Assembly: GCA_036562635.1 (NCBI GenBank)
Contig: DATCJU010000066.1
Location: 1-18,433 of the forward strand
Source: DATCJU01 sp036562635
Lineage (GTDB): Bacteria; Actinomycetota; Actinomycetes; Mycobacteriales; Pseudonocardiaceae
Length of the DNA stretch: 18,433 nt
Reading direction: 5' to 3'
Below are positions 8,091 through 14,551 of the stretch, piece by piece. A model generated the notes under the pieces. That model worked only from the letters and a program-made list of their open reading frames with translations, did no database searches and was not told the origin of the DNA. The stretch's first letter is position 1. Each line of letters starts with the position of its first letter. A program made the translations under genes and the position numbers.

Positions 8091-8744
8091 TCACCGGCCC
8101 GGAGTGCGCACCGGAACGCCGAGCACCTCGGACACCTCGGCCGAGCTCACGGCCCCCTCCCGCAACACCACCGGCTCGTCACCGGTGAGGTCGACGATGG
8201 TGGACGCCACGGGCTCCCCGGAGGGACCGCCGTCCAGGTACACCGACACCGCGTCACCGAGCTGCGCCAACGCCTCCTGGGCGGTGCTGGCCGGCGGCCG
8301 CCCGGAACGGTTGGCACTGGACACCGCCATCGGACCGACCTCGCGCAACAACTCCAACGCCACCGGGTGCAGCGGCATACGCAGCATCACGGTGCCCCGG
8401 GTGTCCCCCAGGTCCCAGGCCAGTGACGGAGCGTGTCGCAGCACGATGGACAGCCCGCCCGGCCAGAAGGCCTCGATCAGCGCCCTGGCCTCCTTGGGCA
8501 CCGAGAGCACCAGGCCGTCGATGGTGGTCCAGGAGCCCACCAGGACCGGCACCGGCATGTCCCGACCGCGCCCCTTGGCCGCCAACAGCGAGTCCACCGC
8601 GGTGGCGTCGAAGGCGTCGCAACCGATCCCGTACACGGTGTCGGTGGGCAGCACGACCAGCTGCCCGGCCCGCACGGCGCCGACCGCGGCGGCCAGCCCC
8701 TCGGCGCGGGTGTCCTGCTGACGGCAGTCGTAGACAGTGCTCAC
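8091..8744 (-). CDS. sua5: L-threonylcarbamoyladenylate synthase (Sua5/YciO/YrdC family)
   Basis: Makes threonylcarbamoyl-AMP from threonine, bicarbonate and ATP, the first step of t6A formation at position 37 of ANN-decoding tRNAs. From GTG 8744 the protein has 217 residues. Visible motifs: LVVLPTDTVYGIG (start of the nucleotide fold, about 30-41), the Lys/Arg-rich KGRGRDMPVPVLV (57-69), and SSANRSGRP (142-150). Length fits a form with little or no C-terminal Sua5 domain, as in mycobacteria. GTG 8744 (MSTVYDC) matches the family N-terminus although GGAGG directly abuts it; an in-frame GTG at 8768 is an alternative. It lies 68 bp downstream of prmC and just ahead of wecA, in the conserved translation cluster. 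Confidence 0.92.
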   Translation of the reverse strand: MSTVYDCRQQDTRAEGLAAAVGAVRAGQLVVLPTDTVYGIGCDAFDATAVDSLLAAKGRGRDMPVPVLVGSWTTIDGLVLSVPKEARALIEAFWPGGLSIVLRHAPSLAWDLGDTRGTVMLRMPLHPVALELLREVGPMAVSSANRSGRPPASTAQEALAQLGDAVSVYLDGGPSGEPVASTIVDLTGDEPVVLREGAVSSAEVSEVLGVPVRTPGR

Positions 8745-8812
8745 CCTCCGCAGCCTACGACCCGGCACGAGCGCCCGATAACGGGTACGGCCACGAGGGG
8801 CGACGGAACGCC

Positions 8813-9703
8813 TCAGCTCCGCGGGGCACGCCGTGCCGTGGCGAAACGCGGGCGCCCGGCGAGATCACGATGCCCGGTGACGTCGACGAACCCACCGTGG
8901 CGGGCCAGCAGCTCCGGTACCGCGGTGCCGTGGCTGTCGTCGTGCTCGATCGCGACCCCGCCACCGGGCCGCAGCAGCCGGGCCGCGCAGGTGACCACGT
9001 GCCGGATCACCTCCAGGCCGTCGGGCCCGGCGAACACCGCCTGGTGCGGGTCGTGCTCGCCGACCTCGGGCGGTACCGGGGTGCCCTCCGGCACGTACGG
9101 GGGGTTGCACAGCACCAGGTCCACCTGCCCGACCAGCTCGGCCAGGAGTTCGGGATCGGCCACGTCACCGGCGAGCAACCGGATCGGGGTGTCCCCCGCG
9201 GCGGCCCGTGCCTCGACATTGCGCCGGGCCCAGGCCAACGCCTCCCCGTCCCGCTCCACGGCGTACACCCGGGCGTCCGGGCGGGCGTGGGCCAGCGCCA
9301 GGGCCAGCGCGCCGGATCCGGTGCACAGGTCCACCACCAGCGGGGAGGACACCCCGGCGAGCAGCTCCACCCCCCAGGACAGCAGGAGCTCGGTCTCGGG
9401 ACGGGGCACGAACACACCGGGCCCCACCAGCAGGTCGATCTCCCCCAGGGGTGCGGTGCCCACGAGGTGCTGCAGCGGCACCCGCTCGGCCCGGCGTGCC
9501 ACGAGCTGTCGGAACCGGTCCACGGCCTCGACCTCGACCGAACCCACCAGGAGCAACCGGGTGCGTGACACACCCAGCACGTGCGCCGCCAGCAGTTCGA
9601 CGTCCACCCTGGGGCTGGACACGCCGGCCGCGGCCAGGACCTGTTCGGCCTCCCGCAGGACCGGTCGCAGCGGCAGACGCGACACGGACCCCGGCTCAGG
9701 CAT
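8813..9703 (-). CDS. prmC: Peptide chain release factor N5-glutamine methyltransferase
   Basis: Methylates the glutamine of the GGQ motif in release factors RF1 and RF2 with S-adenosylmethionine, which raises termination efficiency. The protein has 296 residues. An N-terminal helical domain that recognises the release factor (about 10-80) leads to PLQHLVG and the FVPRPETELL signature, then the SAM-binding motif VVDLCTGSGALAL (123-135), the acidic end of strand 2 (VERD) and the catalytic NPPY (200-203). ATG 9703 overlaps the prfA stop by eight bases (ATGCCTGA), so the two genes are probably translationally coupled, which fits enzyme and substrate being encoded together. No independent SD is seen. 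Confidence 0.95.
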   Translation of the reverse strand: MPEPGSVSRLPLRPVLREAEQVLAAAGVSSPRVDVELLAAHVLGVSRTRLLLVGSVEVEAVDRFRQLVARRAERVPLQHLVGTAPLGEIDLLVGPGVFVPRPETELLLSWGVELLAGVSSPLVVDLCTGSGALALALAHARPDARVYAVERDGEALAWARRNVEARAAAGDTPIRLLAGDVADPELLAELVGQVDLVLCNPPYVPEGTPVPPEVGEHDPHQAVFAGPDGLEVIRHVVTCAARLLRPGGGVAIEHDDSHGTAVPELLARHGGFVDVTGHRDLAGRPRFATARRAPRS

Positions 9704-10802
9704 CGTGACCGGCGGCGGCCAGCCGCTCGGCACGGTCGGCCGCGATCAGCGCGTTCAGCACACCGTCGAGGTCACCGTCGAGCACCTGGTCCAGGTTGTA
9801 GGCCTTGTAGTTCACCCGGTGGTCGGAGATCCGGTTCTCCGGGAAGTTGTAGGTGCGGATGCGCTCGGAGCGGTCCACGGTGCGCACCTGGCTGCGCCGG
9901 GCGTCCGCGGCCTGCTGGGCGGCGGCCTCCTCCGCCATCGCCTGTAGGCGGGCCCGCAGCACCTGCAGCGCCCGTGCCTTGTTCTGGAGCTGGCTGCGCT
10001 CGTTCTGGCAGGTGACCACGATGCCGGTGGGCAGGTGGGTGATCCGGACTGCCGAGTCGGTGGTGTTCACGCTCTGCCCGCCGTGGCCGGAGGAACGGAA
10101 CACGTCGATGCGCAGGTCCTTCTCGTCGATGTCGACCTCGACGTCCTCGGGCTCGGGATAGACCAGCACCCCGGCGGCCGAGGTGTGGATGCGTCCCTGG
10201 GACTCGGTGACCGGCACCCGCTGCACGCGGTGCACCCCGCCCTCGAACTTCAACCGGGACCACACCCCCTCGGGGCTGTCCCCCCGGCCCTTGATGGCGA
10301 TCGTGACGTCCTTGTAGCCGCCGAGATCGGACTCGGTGGCCCCGAGCACCTCGACCCGCCAGCCCTGGCGCTCCGCGTAACGGAGGTACATCCGCAGCAG
10401 GTCCCCCGCGAAGAGGGCGGACTCCTCGCCCCCCTCTCCCGACTTGATCTCCATGATCACGTCGGACGCGTCGTGCGGGTCACGGGGCAGCAGCAGTTCG
10501 GCCAGCCGGGCCTCCAGCTGCGGGATGGTGGTGCGGGCCAGCTCCTCGGCCTCCGTGGCGAACACGGGGTCCTCGGCAGCCAGTTCCCGGGCCGCGGCGA
10601 GATCGGCCCGAGCCTGCTCCAGCTCCCGGACCGTCCGCACCACCGGGGTGAGCTCGGCGTAGCGGCGGCCGAGCCGACGGGCCCGGCCCGCCTCGGCGTG
10701 CACCGCAGGATCGGCGAGTTGGGCCTCCAGCTGCGCGTACTCGGCGATCAACGACTCCAGGGCCGCCGGATCAGCACCTGTTCCAACGACGCCGCCGGTC
10801 AT
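9696..10802 (-). CDS. prfA: Peptide chain release factor 1
   Basis: Class I release factor that reads UAA and UAG and triggers peptide release. The protein has 368 residues. The N-terminal helical domain is followed by EIKSGEGGEES, then RVPVTESQGRIHTSAA, where Pro197-Val198-Thr199 stands at the stop-codon recognition tripeptide (PxT in RF1), and SSGHGGQSVN with the catalytic GGQ at 241-243. The C-terminal RSERIRTYNFPENRISDHR is typical. ATG 10802 has a strong GGGAGGT site four bases upstream, so the longer in-frame reading (to 10871) is rejected. The gene is preceded by 176 bp with two hairpins after rpmE, and prmC overlaps its 3' end. Confidence 0.97.
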   Translation of the reverse strand: MTGGVVGTGADPAALESLIAEYAQLEAQLADPAVHAEAGRARRLGRRYAELTPVVRTVRELEQARADLAAARELAAEDPVFATEAEELARTTIPQLEARLAELLLPRDPHDASDVIMEIKSGEGGEESALFAGDLLRMYLRYAERQGWRVEVLGATESDLGGYKDVTIAIKGRGDSPEGVWSRLKFEGGVHRVQRVPVTESQGRIHTSAAGVLVYPEPEDVEVDIDEKDLRIDVFRSSGHGGQSVNTTDSAVRITHLPTGIVVTCQNERSQLQNKARALQVLRARLQAMAEEAAAQQAADARRSQVRTVDRSERIRTYNFPENRISDHRVNYKAYNLDQVLDGDLDGVLNALIAADRAERLAAAGHDA

Positions 10803-10830
10803 GCCTACCTCCCTGCCTGGCCGCACCCAC

Positions 10831-10858
10831 GTCCGGTCCGGCGGATGCCGGCCCGGAC
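10831..10858 (-). other. Hairpin upstream of prfA
   Basis: In the minus-strand transcript, GTCCGGGCCGGC and GCCGGACCGGAC form a 12-bp stem with a single G-A mismatch and a 4-nt loop (ATCC). It ends 28 bp before the prfA start, just ahead of its SD. It could be a second terminator element for rpmE or a leader structure of prfA. No T-run follows. Next to it the 10-bp sequence CCGGTGCGGT occurs twice (10857-10866 and 10870-10879). Confidence 0.45.
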
Positions 10859-10890
10859 CGCACCGGATCACCGCACCGGTCGCGGGAACA

Positions 10891-10954
10891 CGCGACGGCG
10901 CCCACCCGGAGCACCGAACCTGTCGGCTCGGCAGCCCGGACGAGCGCCGTCGCG
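10891..10954 (-). terminator. Long hairpin after rpmE, candidate intrinsic terminator or attenuator
   Basis: Starting 24 bp downstream of the rpmE stop, the minus-strand transcript can fold into one continuous 30-position stem with a 4-nt loop (GACA, 10921-10924). The outer 11 bp (10891-10901 with 10944-10954) are perfect. The middle 12 and inner 7 positions pair with seven G-U wobbles and one C-C mismatch. On the plus strand those wobbles become A-C mismatches, so the structure belongs to minus-strand RNA. There is no clear U-run after it, as is common for actinobacterial terminators. It may end rpmE transcripts or partly uncouple rpmE from prfA. Confidence 0.6.
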
Positions 10955-10978
10955 AATGCCTACCTCAACGCGGTCGGT

Positions 10979-11191
10979 TCACTTCTTCCGCTTGCCGTAG
11001 CGAGCCTCGAAGCGAGCAACCCGGCCACCGGTGTCGAGGATCTTCTGCTTGCCGGTGTAGAACGGGTGGCAGTTCGAGCAGACCTCGACGAAGATCACGC
11101 CGGTCTTCTTGGTGCTGCGGGTGGTGAAGGAGTTGCCGCAGCCGCAGGTCACCTGGGTGACCACGTAGTCGGGGTGGATACCACTCTTCAA
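10979..11191 (-). CDS. rpmE: 50S ribosomal protein L31, zinc-binding type
   Basis: Small ribosomal protein at the bridge between the two subunits. It has 70 residues and begins MKSGIHPDY, the standard L31 N-terminus. Four cysteines (Cys16, Cys18, Cys38, Cys41) form the zinc site that marks the C-plus type; the cysteine-free type replaces it under zinc shortage in other bacteria. The C-terminus RVARFEARYGKRKK is typical. The start codon is TTG 11191, supported by AGGA seven bases upstream and by the conserved N-terminus. Its promoter should lie in the 350 bp upstream; TACAGT near 11309-11314 is a possible -10. Confidence 0.96.
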   Translation of the reverse strand: MKSGIHPDYVVTQVTCGCGNSFTTRSTKKTGVIFVEVCSNCHPFYTGKQKILDTGGRVARFEARYGKRKK

Positions 11192-11542
11192 CGTCTCGTC
11201 CTCTCCTCGATGGCCGCCGGGTCCCCCTGCACGACTGTGCGTTGTCGGGAGTGAACCGGTGCCGGACTCGACTGCTCAGTTTGCCAGACGGTCTGGCGGG
11301 GACTGTAACGCGCCGCGGGCGTCCGGTGTTCCTGTCGAGGGGCCGCCGGCACGTGAATGCCGTCACGGCGGCAGCGCCACCACCCGACGGTGGATCCACG
11401 GTCGACAACCCGTCACCGAGGTGGGTGTACAGGGTTGGTGACCCCGATACCGACCGCTCGTCGCGCCGGTTCTGCCGCTCGGCGCTGGCTCATCACATTC
11501 GGTGACGAATTTATTCCGAGGAGCCACCGGAACGCGCAAGCT
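11192..11542. other. Intergenic region between divergent rpmE and a plus-strand gene
   Basis: About 350 bp without a supported gene. On the rpmE side it holds the SD, a 15-bp palindrome (11283-11297) and a possible -10 (TACAGT in the minus direction, near 11309-11314) without a clear -35. The right part (about 11490-11520) is noticeably richer in A and T than its surroundings and contains a short palindrome, ATTCG-GTGA-CGAAT at 11497-11510, which may belong to promoters in either direction. No repeat or RNA gene was recognised. Confidence 0.5.
11283..11297. promoter_or_regulatory. Perfect 15-bp palindrome upstream of rpmE (possible operator)
   Basis: GCCAGAC-G-GTCTGGC is a perfect 7+1+7 inverted repeat whose nearer edge lies 91 bp upstream of the rpmE start, just downstream of the TACAGT that could be its -10. 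It resembles a binding site for a dimeric regulator. It does not look like the AT-rich Zur box, so I cannot name the regulator. It could also be a short leader hairpin. Confidence 0.35.
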
Positions 11543-11968
11543 ATGCGTGTGCTTTGTGCGGTCGGATGGCAACTTTCCGTTACGCGATGGCTGGTGTTAC
11601 CACCTTTGTTCGTCGCGGCGGCACTGGGTGTCGTCTCCCTGCCCTCCCTGCTGCTGGACGGGAAGGTGGAGCTGTTCGGCCCGCTGTTCGGCGCCGGCCT
11701 GGCGGTGGGGCTGAGCTACAGCTTCAACGTGCGCTGGCGGGCGTCCTGGCAACGGTACTGGCTGCGCTGGCCCTACCTGGTCGCCTTCGGGTTCGGGGGG
11801 ATCGCGGCGGACGGCCTGGTGGTCCCCGCGGTGGCCACGGCGGTGACCGGTCTGCCCGCGCTGGGCGCGCTCGTGCTCCTGCTGCGCAGCCTCCGCACCA
11901 TGAACGTCACCTGTCCGGTACGGCTGGCGCAGAACACCACCCGACCCGAAGCACCCTCACGACCCTGA
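11543..11968 (+). CDS. Small hydrophobic membrane protein of unknown function
   Basis: The only supported plus-strand gene. From ATG 11543 it encodes 141 residues with about four hydrophobic segments (17-38, 43-61, 78-98, 100-116), an Arg/Trp-rich loop between the second and third (NVRWRASWQRYWLRW, about 62-76), and a polar Pro/Thr/Arg tail. I do not recognise the family. Coding is supported by consistently GC-ending codons from about codon 23 on and by a symmetric hairpin shared with convergent rho just past its stop. The first 22 codons have many A/T third positions and there is no well-placed SD (GAGGAG is 19 bp upstream), so the true start may be later, for example GTG 11594, giving 124 residues. 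Confidence 0.6.
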   Translation: MRVLCAVGWQLSVTRWLVLPPLFVAAALGVVSLPSLLLDGKVELFGPLFGAGLAVGLSYSFNVRWRASWQRYWLRWPYLVAFGFGGIAADGLVVPAVATAVTGLPALGALVLLLRSLRTMNVTCPVRLAQNTTRPEAPSRP

Positions 11969-11992
11969 CCCAGCGCCCCGGGAGGGAACGAC

Positions 11993-12028
11993 GACGGGGG
12001 CGCCCGCCGTACGACGGACGCCCCCGTC
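11993..12028. terminator. Bidirectional terminator hairpin between convergent genes
   Basis: GACGGGGGCG and CGCCCCCGTC are perfect 10-bp inverted arms (11993-12002 and 12019-12028) with a 16-nt loop that holds a further 4-bp stem (CCGT/ACGG). It lies 24 bp past the plus-strand membrane-protein gene and 43 bp past the rho stop, the expected place for a terminator serving both. No T-run on either side. A smaller stem GGGCCG/CGGCCC (12043-12060) follows the rho stop more closely. Confidence 0.6.
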
Positions 12029-12071
12029 ACCTGCCATCGGGTGGGCCGGGACGACGGCCCCTCCGGCCGGC

Positions 12072-14084
12072 TCAGTCGTTGTCGCTGCCCGGCGCGCTCT
12101 TGGCGACCTGCATCAGGAACTCGATGTTGGTCCGCGTCTTGCGCAGCCGGTCCAACAGCAGATCGATGGCCTGCTGACTGTCCAGGGCCTGCAGGACCCG
12201 ACGGAGCTTGTGCGTGACCGCCAGCTCGTCCGGCGAGAGCAGCAGCTCCTCCTTGCGGGTGCCGGACGGGTTGACGTCCACCGCGGGGAAGACCCGCCGG
12301 TCGGCGATCTTGCGGTCGAGCTTGAGCTCGGCGTTGCCGGTGCCCTTGAACTCCTCGAAGATCACCGTGTCCATGGTGGAACCGGTCTCCACCAGCGCCG
12401 TGGCGAAGATGGTCAGCGAACCGCCACCCTCGATGTTCCGCGCCGCGCCCAGGAACCGCTTCGGCGGGTACAGGGCGGTGGAGTCCACACCACCGGACAG
12501 GATGCGGCCCGACGCCGGGGCAGCCAGGTTGTAGGCCCGGCCCAGACGGGTGATCGAGTCGAGCAGCACCACCACGTCGTGCCCCAGCTCCACCAGGCGC
12601 TTGGCGCGCTCGATGGACAGCTCGGCGACCGAGGTGTGGTCCGACGGCGGACGGTCGAAGGTCGAGGCGATCACCTCGCCCTTGACCGAACGCTGCATGT
12701 CGGTGACCTCCTCCGGCCGCTCGTCGATGAGCACGACCATGAGGTGGCACTCGGGGTTGTTGCGGGTGATCGCGTTGGCGATCGCCTGCAGCACCGAGGT
12801 CTTACCCGCCTTGGGCGGGGACACGATCAGCGCCCGCTGGCCCTTGCCGACCGGCATCACCAGGTCGATGACGCGGGTGGTGAGGATGTGCGGCTCCGTC
12901 TCCAGGCGCAGCCGCTCGTTCGGGTACAGCGGGGTCAGCTTGTGGAACTCGGGCCGGTTGCGCGCCTGCTCCGGGTCCATGCCGTTGATCGAGTCCACCC
13001 GCACCAGCGGGTTGAACTTCTGCCGCTGCTGCTCACCCTCCCGCGGCTGACGGATCGCACCGGTGATCGCGTCACCACGACGGAGACCGTACTTGCGGAC
13101 CAGCGACAACGAGACGTAGACGTCGTTCGGCCCCGGCAGGTAACCGGAGGTGCGGACGAACGCGTAGTTCTCCAGCACGTCCAGGATGCCGGCGACCGGC
13201 AGCAGCACGTCGTCCTCGCGGACCTCCAGCTCACCGCCACCGCTGCCGCTGCCCTCGCCGCGGCCACGACCACGACGGCGGTCGCGGAACCGACGGCCCC
13301 GGCGGCGCCCGCCGCTCTCCTCGCCGTCGTCGTCCCGGGCCTGCTGGTCGCCCTGCGCGCGGCCCTCGGTCTTCTCCGCGGTCCTGTTGTCGTCGGACTT
13401 CTCACCCGACTTGTCGCCGTTGCGCTGCTCACCGGTCTTCTCGGTGGCGGCACGGCCGGCGCCGGCCTGCTCGGACTGGTCCTTCTGACCACCGCGCTGG
13501 GCGGCCCGCTGCTCGCCCTGGTTCTCGGCCTCACCGGACGTCCGGCTCGTCGAGCGGCGCCGGCGGCTGCGTCGGCCCGTCTCCTCCTCGGCCCGACCGC
13601 CCTCCTGCGGACCACCGTCACGCTCGGCGGCCTCGGCACCCGCGGCCTTGGTCTGCTGCTTCTCCACCTTCTCCGCCTTCTCCGCCGGCGGGGCCGCGGT
13701 GGAGGCCTGCGGCTTCTCTGCCTGCGCGTCGGTGGCAGGGGCCTGCTGCTGAGCCTCGGTGGTCCCCGTCTGCTTCACGGCCTCACCGGCACCACCGGAA
13801 CGGCTGCTGGCACGGCCGGACCCGCCGCCCTGTCGCTCCTTGATCGCAGCGATCAGGTCGCCCTTGCGCATGCCCGCGATATTGGGGATACCGAGCTCCT
13901 TCGCCAGCTCACGAAGCTCGGCCAGCACCATTCCGGAAAGTCCACGCCTCCGCGGCGGCGTGGTGCCGTTGGTGGACGACGAGCCCACCGCCTGAGCCGG
14001 GGGAACCTGCTGATCGGATCCACGCTGCTCAACAGAACCCGCAGCGCCCGGCGCCTCGCTGCTCAACAGATTGGTGTCACTCAC
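12072..14084 (-). CDS. rho: Transcription termination factor Rho, with long N-terminal insertion
   Basis: Hexameric RNA helicase that ends transcription at Rho-dependent sites. It has 670 residues against about 420 in E. coli. Order: short N-terminal lead, Rho N domain (about 48-86, MVLAELRELAKELGIPNIAG), a low-complexity insertion (about 87-285) rich in Arg, Glu, Gln, Gly and Ala with two Arg clusters (170-183 and 259-277), the cold-shock-like RNA-binding domain (about 288-360, ending near KFNPLVRVD), then the RecA-like motor. The motor shows Walker A SPPKAGKT (422-429), Walker B VVVLLDS with Asp509, and the Q-loop region GGVDSTALYPPKRFLGAARN. Such insertions are known from other high-GC actinobacteria. 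GTG 14084 has AGGAAGGA five bases upstream; the frame stays open 38 codons further to GTG 14198, but that extension is not needed. Confidence 0.97.
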   Translation of the reverse strand: MSDTNLLSSEAPGAAGSVEQRGSDQQVPPAQAVGSSSTNGTTPPRRRGLSGMVLAELRELAKELGIPNIAGMRKGDLIAAIKERQGGGSGRASSRSGGAGEAVKQTGTTEAQQQAPATDAQAEKPQASTAAPPAEKAEKVEKQQTKAAGAEAAERDGGPQEGGRAEEETGRRSRRRRSTSRTSGEAENQGEQRAAQRGGQKDQSEQAGAGRAATEKTGEQRNGDKSGEKSDDNRTAEKTEGRAQGDQQARDDDGEESGGRRRGRRFRDRRRGRGRGEGSGSGGGELEVREDDVLLPVAGILDVLENYAFVRTSGYLPGPNDVYVSLSLVRKYGLRRGDAITGAIRQPREGEQQRQKFNPLVRVDSINGMDPEQARNRPEFHKLTPLYPNERLRLETEPHILTTRVIDLVMPVGKGQRALIVSPPKAGKTSVLQAIANAITRNNPECHLMVVLIDERPEEVTDMQRSVKGEVIASTFDRPPSDHTSVAELSIERAKRLVELGHDVVVLLDSITRLGRAYNLAAPASGRILSGGVDSTALYPPKRFLGAARNIEGGGSLTIFATALVETGSTMDTVIFEEFKGTGNAELKLDRKIADRRVFPAVDVNPSGTRKEELLLSPDELAVTHKLRRVLQALDSQQAIDLLLDRLRKTRTNIEFLMQVAKSAPGSDND

Positions 14085-14380
14085 GAATGTCCTTCCTGAC
14101 CGGTCCCCGCCTCCACGCGGACCAGCGGACTTGCCGCCCGGCGGGACGCGGGGCAGCAGGTCGTCCTGTGACAGGCGGATCTCCGACGGATACGGCACCG
14201 TGGCCGCTGGGAACGGGGACCGCCAACACGGGACTTCTCGGTCACCAACGCGGTCGGGTACCCACCATCGCCAACCCCGGGCTCACAGCGCGGGGTCGAC
14301 TCGCAGCAGGAGATGCGGCCCGGGATCGACGACCCGGGAACTGCACCGGCGCCCGTGCGCGCGGTGACTGATCACCCTCG

Positions 14381-14409
14381 AGCCTAGACTCCCGCTCCCG
14401 CTGGTGCAA
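14381..14409 (-). promoter_or_regulatory. Probable housekeeping-sigma promoter for rho
   Basis: In the minus direction TTGCAC (14409-14404) and TAGGCT (14386-14381) are separated by exactly 17 bp. The -35 matches TTGACA at four of six positions and the -10 fits the actinobacterial TAnnnT form. Transcription would start near 14374, giving a leader of about 290 nt. This is the best promoter-like pair I saw upstream of rho; it has not been tested. Confidence 0.55.
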
Positions 14410-14503
14410 CAACCTGAACCCCTGACACGGCGCATACCACCAGATCAACCCGAATGGACGCGTATCAGGTGATTCACCCGTTCCGGCCGCTGCCAAGCAC
14501 AAC

Positions 14504-14551
14504 GTCGCACCCCCGGCGGAACTTCCCGAACACGCCGGAAACCGGGGCGAC
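14504..14551 (-). terminator. Terminator-like hairpin directly after thrB
   Basis: Immediately after the thrB stop the transcript can pair GTCGCCCC with GGGTGCGAC (eight pairs with one bulged T), enclosing a further perfect stem CCGGCG/CGCCGG around a 14-nt loop. A few Ts follow (GTTGTGCTTGG). Position fits the end of the hom-thrC-thrB transcript. Confidence is limited by the internal loop and GC-rich background. Confidence 0.4.

Larger units (their letters stand above)
14085..14551. other. 467-bp intergenic region: thrB terminator, rho promoter and rho leader
   Basis: No supported gene. It holds a hairpin directly after thrB (14504-14551), a sigma-70-type promoter (14381-14409) and a rho leader of about 290 nt. 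The leader includes a 6-bp stem CCCGGG/CCCGGG with 8-nt loop (14319-14338) and stays open in the rho frame from 14198. Several plus-strand open frames here have no SD or family match and are regarded as chance. Confidence 0.6.

Noticed and set aside
10803..10871. 23-residue N-terminal extension of prfA
   Set aside because: Passes through the hairpin region and lacks an SD; GGGAGGT stands four bases before ATG 10802.
12210..14099. 629-codon open frame on the plus strand opposite rho
   Set aside because: Mirror of the rho low-complexity region; Leu/Arg/Gly/Thr repeats without motifs. The codon bias follows from rho on the minus strand.
14087..14371. Small plus-strand open frames in the thrB-rho gap
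   Set aside because: No ribosome site, Arg/Gly/Pro-rich sequence, and they run against the rho leader and promoter.
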